A stretch of DNA of 64,000 nt from NCBI RefSeq assembly GCF_042477335.2, contig NC_091251.1, forward strand, positions 36,906,501 through 36,970,500, read 5' to 3'. This document shows, piece after piece, positions 60,192-64,000 of this stretch. The number at the start of each line of letters is the position of its first letter. Within the stretch, counting starts at the first letter, position 1. The notes under the pieces were generated by a model, which saw nothing but the letters and a program-made list of their open reading frames with translations, did not search any database and was not told the DNA's origin. The position numbers and the translations under genes are program-made. This DNA is from Ovis canadensis (Eukaryota > Chordata > Mammalia > Artiodactyla > Bovidae).

Positions 60192-60829
60192 TGGCGCTAA
60201 ATTTCCTTCTGAACATTGCTTTTGCTGCATCCTTTAAGTTTTGGTATGTTGTGACTTTGTTTTCACTGATCTCTAAGTATTTTCTAATTTCTCTTGTGTT
60301 AGCTAATTTGACACATTTGTTGCTCAAAACTGTGTGGTTTAAGTTCTTTCTGTTATTGATTTGTAGTTTCATTACATGGAGATCAGAAAAGGCACCTGTG
60401 TAATTTCAGCAGCTTAATTTTATTGTGATTAGTTTCGTGGCCCAAAGTCTATCTTGGAGAATGTTCCATCTGTATTTCTGAGGGAGATGTATTCTGTTGT
60501 CATTGGGTGGAATGTTCTATGTGTGGTCTCTGAGATCTGCACTGTTAGGTTAGCTTACCGTGTTGAAGTCATCTATTTCCTTATTTATCTTTTGTCTAGT
60601 CTCCATTATTTACACTGGGGTCTTGAAGTCTCCAATTATCATTGTAGGGCTGTTCAAATCTTTTTTTCATTTAAAAAATTAGAGGTAGGTTTTCTTATTA
60701 ACAAGTTTTGCAAGTTCTTAACATAGCTGGATACTATTTTACCTTTGTTAGATATGTGATTTTAATATATATAATTTTCCCAACTTATAATTTGTTTATG
60801 CGTTGTCTTAATAGTATTTTTTTTTTTGA

Positions 60830-61235
60830 GAAAGAAAACTTGTAATTTTGATGAAGTTCAGTTTATCAATTTTTCTTTTATGGACTGTGCTTTTGATTTA
60901 GTTTCTATTAAATCTGCCTAAATCAAAGTCACAGAGGTTATATCTTATTTTGTACTTTTAGAAATTATAATTATTTTAGTTTTACATTTAAGTCTATGAA
61001 TCTTTTTTTACTTAGTTTTTATAAGTCTAAGATGTAGATTAAAGTCCATTTTATCATATGAATATCCAACTGTTCTTTCGATATTTGTTGAAAAGACTAT
61101 ACTTTTTCCGCTGAATTTCCTTTTCTCATTGAAAATCAAGTGGCCATAAATATGTGGGTCTATTTCTGCACCATTCTGTTTCATAGATATTTGTCTGCCT
61201 TTATCACTTAACATTTCCCTCATATATTTTCTCTT
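60830..61235 (-). mobile_element. Second old L1 fragment
   Basis: Same orientation, but text from the 3' side of L1 (GTTTATCAATTTTTCTTTTA, TTGTTGAAAAGACTATAC, CAAGTGGCCATAAATATGTG). It therefore belongs to a different copy from the one at 58270. Confidence 0.65.
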
Positions 61236-63095
61236 AGTTCTATGTTCTTTAAGATAGTCTTCAGCCAGTCCTGAAGTACCGGTTTTCTCTAAGGTTGCTT
61301 GTCCTGTTTTATCCTTCTTTTCACACTGTGGTTATTATACTCAAGGCCAGATTATACATAGGTATGAGTTAACATATATGAATTAAGGACTACGGAATAA
61401 TCTCCCATTCATATTTTAGATTTGTATCGTATTTCTTGTCCTTTTTATTCAATTCTATGTGCTATTTTTTCTCCTGTAAGTTCCTCTTATGTAAAATTTG
61501 ATAATGGAACTCAATCTTGTTTTCCTATGTTATTTACTTACCTTTTAAAATATGAAAAGGGGAAAGAAGAAGGGAGAGAAAAGCAATCTTTAAGAAATTT
61601 TATCATAATGAAAAAGACAATCTTCTGTATTCAATATTTTCTTTAAATCCTATCTCCCCATTCTGAACTGTGATTCCATGTGAATAGCTGTGTTTCTATA
61701 TTGCCTCCACTACTTTTGGGTCAGAAAGCAAGTTGTTTCTGGGAAGCTTGAATTCCTCCTGGAGTTGATAGTTCATTAGAGTTTTACATTTCCTGGCTCA
61801 GAGTAGGCCACATGGTATCTGACATTCCCCAGTGGTTGGTTGGCTAATTTTGTGGAAATTGAGTTGCCATCTTTAGGGAAATATTTCTGACATTCATTAA
61901 TTTTTAACTGCAGACATTTTGTATTTAATCTAAAAACTTTGAGTTTTCTCGAAATATATACCTGATTGTTGCTACATATTTCTGACACTTTTTCATTATG
62001 AAAAATTTCAAACATTCTAAAAATAGAGAAAATGGTATAATGAATAATGGTGTAACAAACTCACAGTGCCATGAATTACCAAATCATGGCCATGCTAATT
62101 TTATCTATACCTCCACTCATTTCTTTTGGAAGCAAATCCCAAGTATCATATCATTTTGCTATAAATTATTTTCTATACAGTTACCACAACAGGAATTCTA
62201 CTGATGAGGAAAACTAAAGTCAAAGCGATATTAAAAGATGATTAAAATAGAAGTATAATTCGAGAATATTGAAATTCCATCATTCAACAGAGTTGTCAAG
62301 CTAGAGTCTCCTTAGTTTAAATATTTTCCTTCTGTTCTCCATATAATGACAGGGAAAGTTTTCCAGGGTATCTTAAAAGTGAGTAATAAGGTACAGAACA
62401 GAGTAAGAAAGTCACAGGTAAAGAATTAAGCATTTTGACATTTGCTTACATATACACAAAACAACAGTAGAAAGTTGTGCAATAAAGTAATGAAAATGGT
62501 TAATTAGGGAAGGGATATAGGATGGGTGGAGGGAGGAGGAGAATTAGAACTTTAAAAATCTATACATTGTTGTATTTTTAAGTCATTTGAGTATGTTTTA
62601 TATTTTTAAAATAAATATGATCTTTTCTTCTAGAATGTACTATCTCATGCAAAAACTAGGATATTCCTATGATCAAGTCAGTTTGAAAGTATTATAACAA
62701 TACCAAGATCATTGTTAATTGGACAGATAGCTATGTCGTTTTTTAAAAAATTGCCTGACTTTATAGTTAGAGCCTTAAGTTTTATAGTTTAATTAAATGT
62801 TAAAAACATATATGGCTTAAGTGTGCTTTACTAGCGCTCAGATTTCATGCGTCTCTCTTCACTTCGACCTGCCTTTCTTGCAGCTCAACAAACAAGAGCC
62901 TCAGTTTCTCGTTTAGTTTTGTTCAACTTACCTCAACCAGGTCTACCTGTTTATGATCTCACTATTTCCTCAGAATCTAAAGTGAGGAAACTTCTCATGC
63001 CTCATTCATGTTTCCAGTTAGGTATATTCTTTTCTCTAAAAAAGAATATGTCCAGAAGAATGGAATTTAGTCAAACTGAGTCTCAGGGGGACCTC
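61236..63095. other. No gene recognised
   Basis: AT-rich non-coding sequence. Short open frames here show no family features. Confidence 0.5.
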
Positions 63096-63270
63096 TGTAC
63101 AACCAATCCTCCATACTCATGGGTTCTGCATCTGGGAACTCAACCAACTGTGGATTTAAAATAATCAGGAAAAAAAAATCCAGAAAGTTTCAAAATGCAA
63201 AGCAAATTTGCTATACCAACAACTATTTACATAGCATTTACATTGTGTTGTGTGTGTGTGTGTGTGTGTG

Positions 63271-63392
63271 TTAGCCACTCAGTTGTGTCTAACTTCTTGC
63301 AATCCCATGGACTATAGCCCATCAGGCTCCTCCATCCATGGAATTCTCCAGGCAAGAATACTGGAGAGGGTTGCCATTTCCTACTGCATTAC
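63271..63392 (-). mobile_element. Bov-tA body inside MER2
   Basis: Reverse BovA text from TTAGCCACTCAGTTGTGTC to GAGGGTTGCCATTTCC. Confidence 0.85.
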
Positions 63393-63435
63393 ATTGCATT
63401 AGGTATTATAAGTAATCTAGAAATGATTTACAGTA

Positions 63436-63774
63436 TAGCTTACCCTTGAACAACATGGGTCTGAACTGAATGAGTCCACTTACTTGTGGATTTTTCCAAT
63501 AAATATAGTACATTTTTCATTTTACATATCCATAAATTAACTAGCTATGAGAGTAAGTTTCTTTTCTCTTAAAGATCACAATATGTGGAATCAAAATAAA
63601 TCAAAAGGATTTGAGTACTGATTCTGACCAAACTGTTTCAGGTTTCTGCTCTTGGGTAAGTCATTTATGAATTCCTCTGATTTTGAGGCAGAAATATCAG
63701 TATGTGGGTTTTCAGCTACACAGGAACTGGCATTCCTAAACCTCCCTCCCACTGCATTTTTCAAGAGTCAACTT
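63436..63774. mobile_element. Tigger-type DNA transposon (339 bases) inside MER2
   Basis: Inverted ends (TAGCTTACCCTTGAACAACA at left, complement of TTTTTCAAGAGTCAACTT at right) and a TA duplication (63434-63435, 63775-63776). MER2 text continues exactly across the insertion. It is non-autonomous, and the exact subfamily is uncertain. Confidence 0.7.
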
Positions 63775-64000
63775 TATATGGAAGATATGTGCAGGTTATA
63801 TTCAAATACTATTCCATTCTAATCAAGGGGCTTGAACACTCATAGTTTTTTTGATATCCCTAGGGGGTTCTGGAACCGATCTGATGGAGATAATAAGAGA
63901 CAACTCTACTCTTCTTCCTCTCAGCTTGACTTAACTGGTTTTCATCTCACAATACCAGCTGCTCCTCAAGTCTAGGGGTCAGAGTAGTTTAATTCACTTG

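Larger units (their letters stand above)
58270..60720 (-). mobile_element. Old L1 LINE, ORF2 region, with two nested SINEs
   Basis: Read on the plus strand the text runs from the RT region (GTACAATGTTGAATAGTGG, ACCACTCTTACATTC) to the endonuclease region (GGAGAATGTTCCATCTG, TGAAGTCTCCAATTATCATT), so the element is in minus orientation. It is heavily decayed with no long frame. Confidence 0.85.
63100..63890. mobile_element. MER2 DNA transposon, entered twice
   Basis: Left text AATCCTCCATACTCATGGG and CAACTATTTACATAGC. The middle, ATTAGGTATTATAAGTAATC, lies after a SINE. The right part (GCAGGTTATATTCAAATAC, GGGGGTTCTGGAACCGATC) follows another transposon. A (TG)n run lies at 63243-63270. Confidence 0.8.

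Overview
The window is nuclear DNA of a ruminant, almost certainly a bovid. It holds many copies of the ruminant SINEs Bov-tA and Bov-A2, older tRNA-type CHR SINEs, and at least six BovB LINE fragments. The single-copy genes match the mammalian angiogenin/ribonuclease 4 locus (cattle chromosome 10, human 14q11.2, from general knowledge). The RNase proteins resemble but do not equal the cattle sequences I remember, so I do not name a species.

Layout. Region 1-16.2 kb carries three RNase A superfamily coding exons on the minus strand: RNASE4 (2988-3431), an ANG1-like angiogenin (7257-7703) and an ANG2-like angiogenin (11934-12377). The two angiogenins lie in two tandem copies of one duplicated block (about 6.96-11.63 kb and 11.63-16.18 kb). 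Copy A carries a 1.95 kb BovB insertion. Copy B carries a different BovB, which is itself split by a processed copy of UQCRFS1 (the Rieske iron-sulfur protein). All three RNase exons have a 3' splice site just upstream of the start codon, so their non-coding first exons and promoters should lie at higher coordinates.

Region 16-24 kb is mostly repeats. Region 24.1-27.2 kb has a CpG-rich stretch and three minus-strand tRNA genes: Pro-TGG, Tyr-GTA with an intron, and Thr-TGT. Region 27.2-46 kb is repeat-rich (BovB, L1, SINEs, LTR fossils, MER5A), with one block of about 3 kb at 38.8-41.8 kb in which I recognise nothing. Region 47.7-49.4 kb has two plus-strand tRNA-Leu genes (TAG and AAG). Region 51.9-58.0 kb is a degenerate tandem array with four plus-strand intron-bearing tRNA-Tyr-GTA genes, one of them partly decayed. 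Region 58.3-64 kb is old L1 sequence with nested SINEs and a MER2 DNA transposon that another Tigger-type element has entered.

How it fits together. The RNase genes encode secreted ribonucleases. Angiogenin is known to cut tRNA anticodon loops under stress and to promote rRNA transcription and vessel growth. The nine tRNA genes are transcribed by RNA polymerase III; five are Tyr genes that also need intron removal. tRNA genes upstream of ANG/RNASE4 is also the human arrangement, so this is conserved synteny. I see no CRISPR array, no prokaryotic system and no clearly new protein-coding gene. The most interesting features are the diverged angiogenin pair, the tRNA-Tyr array with variable introns, and several well-dated nested insertions.
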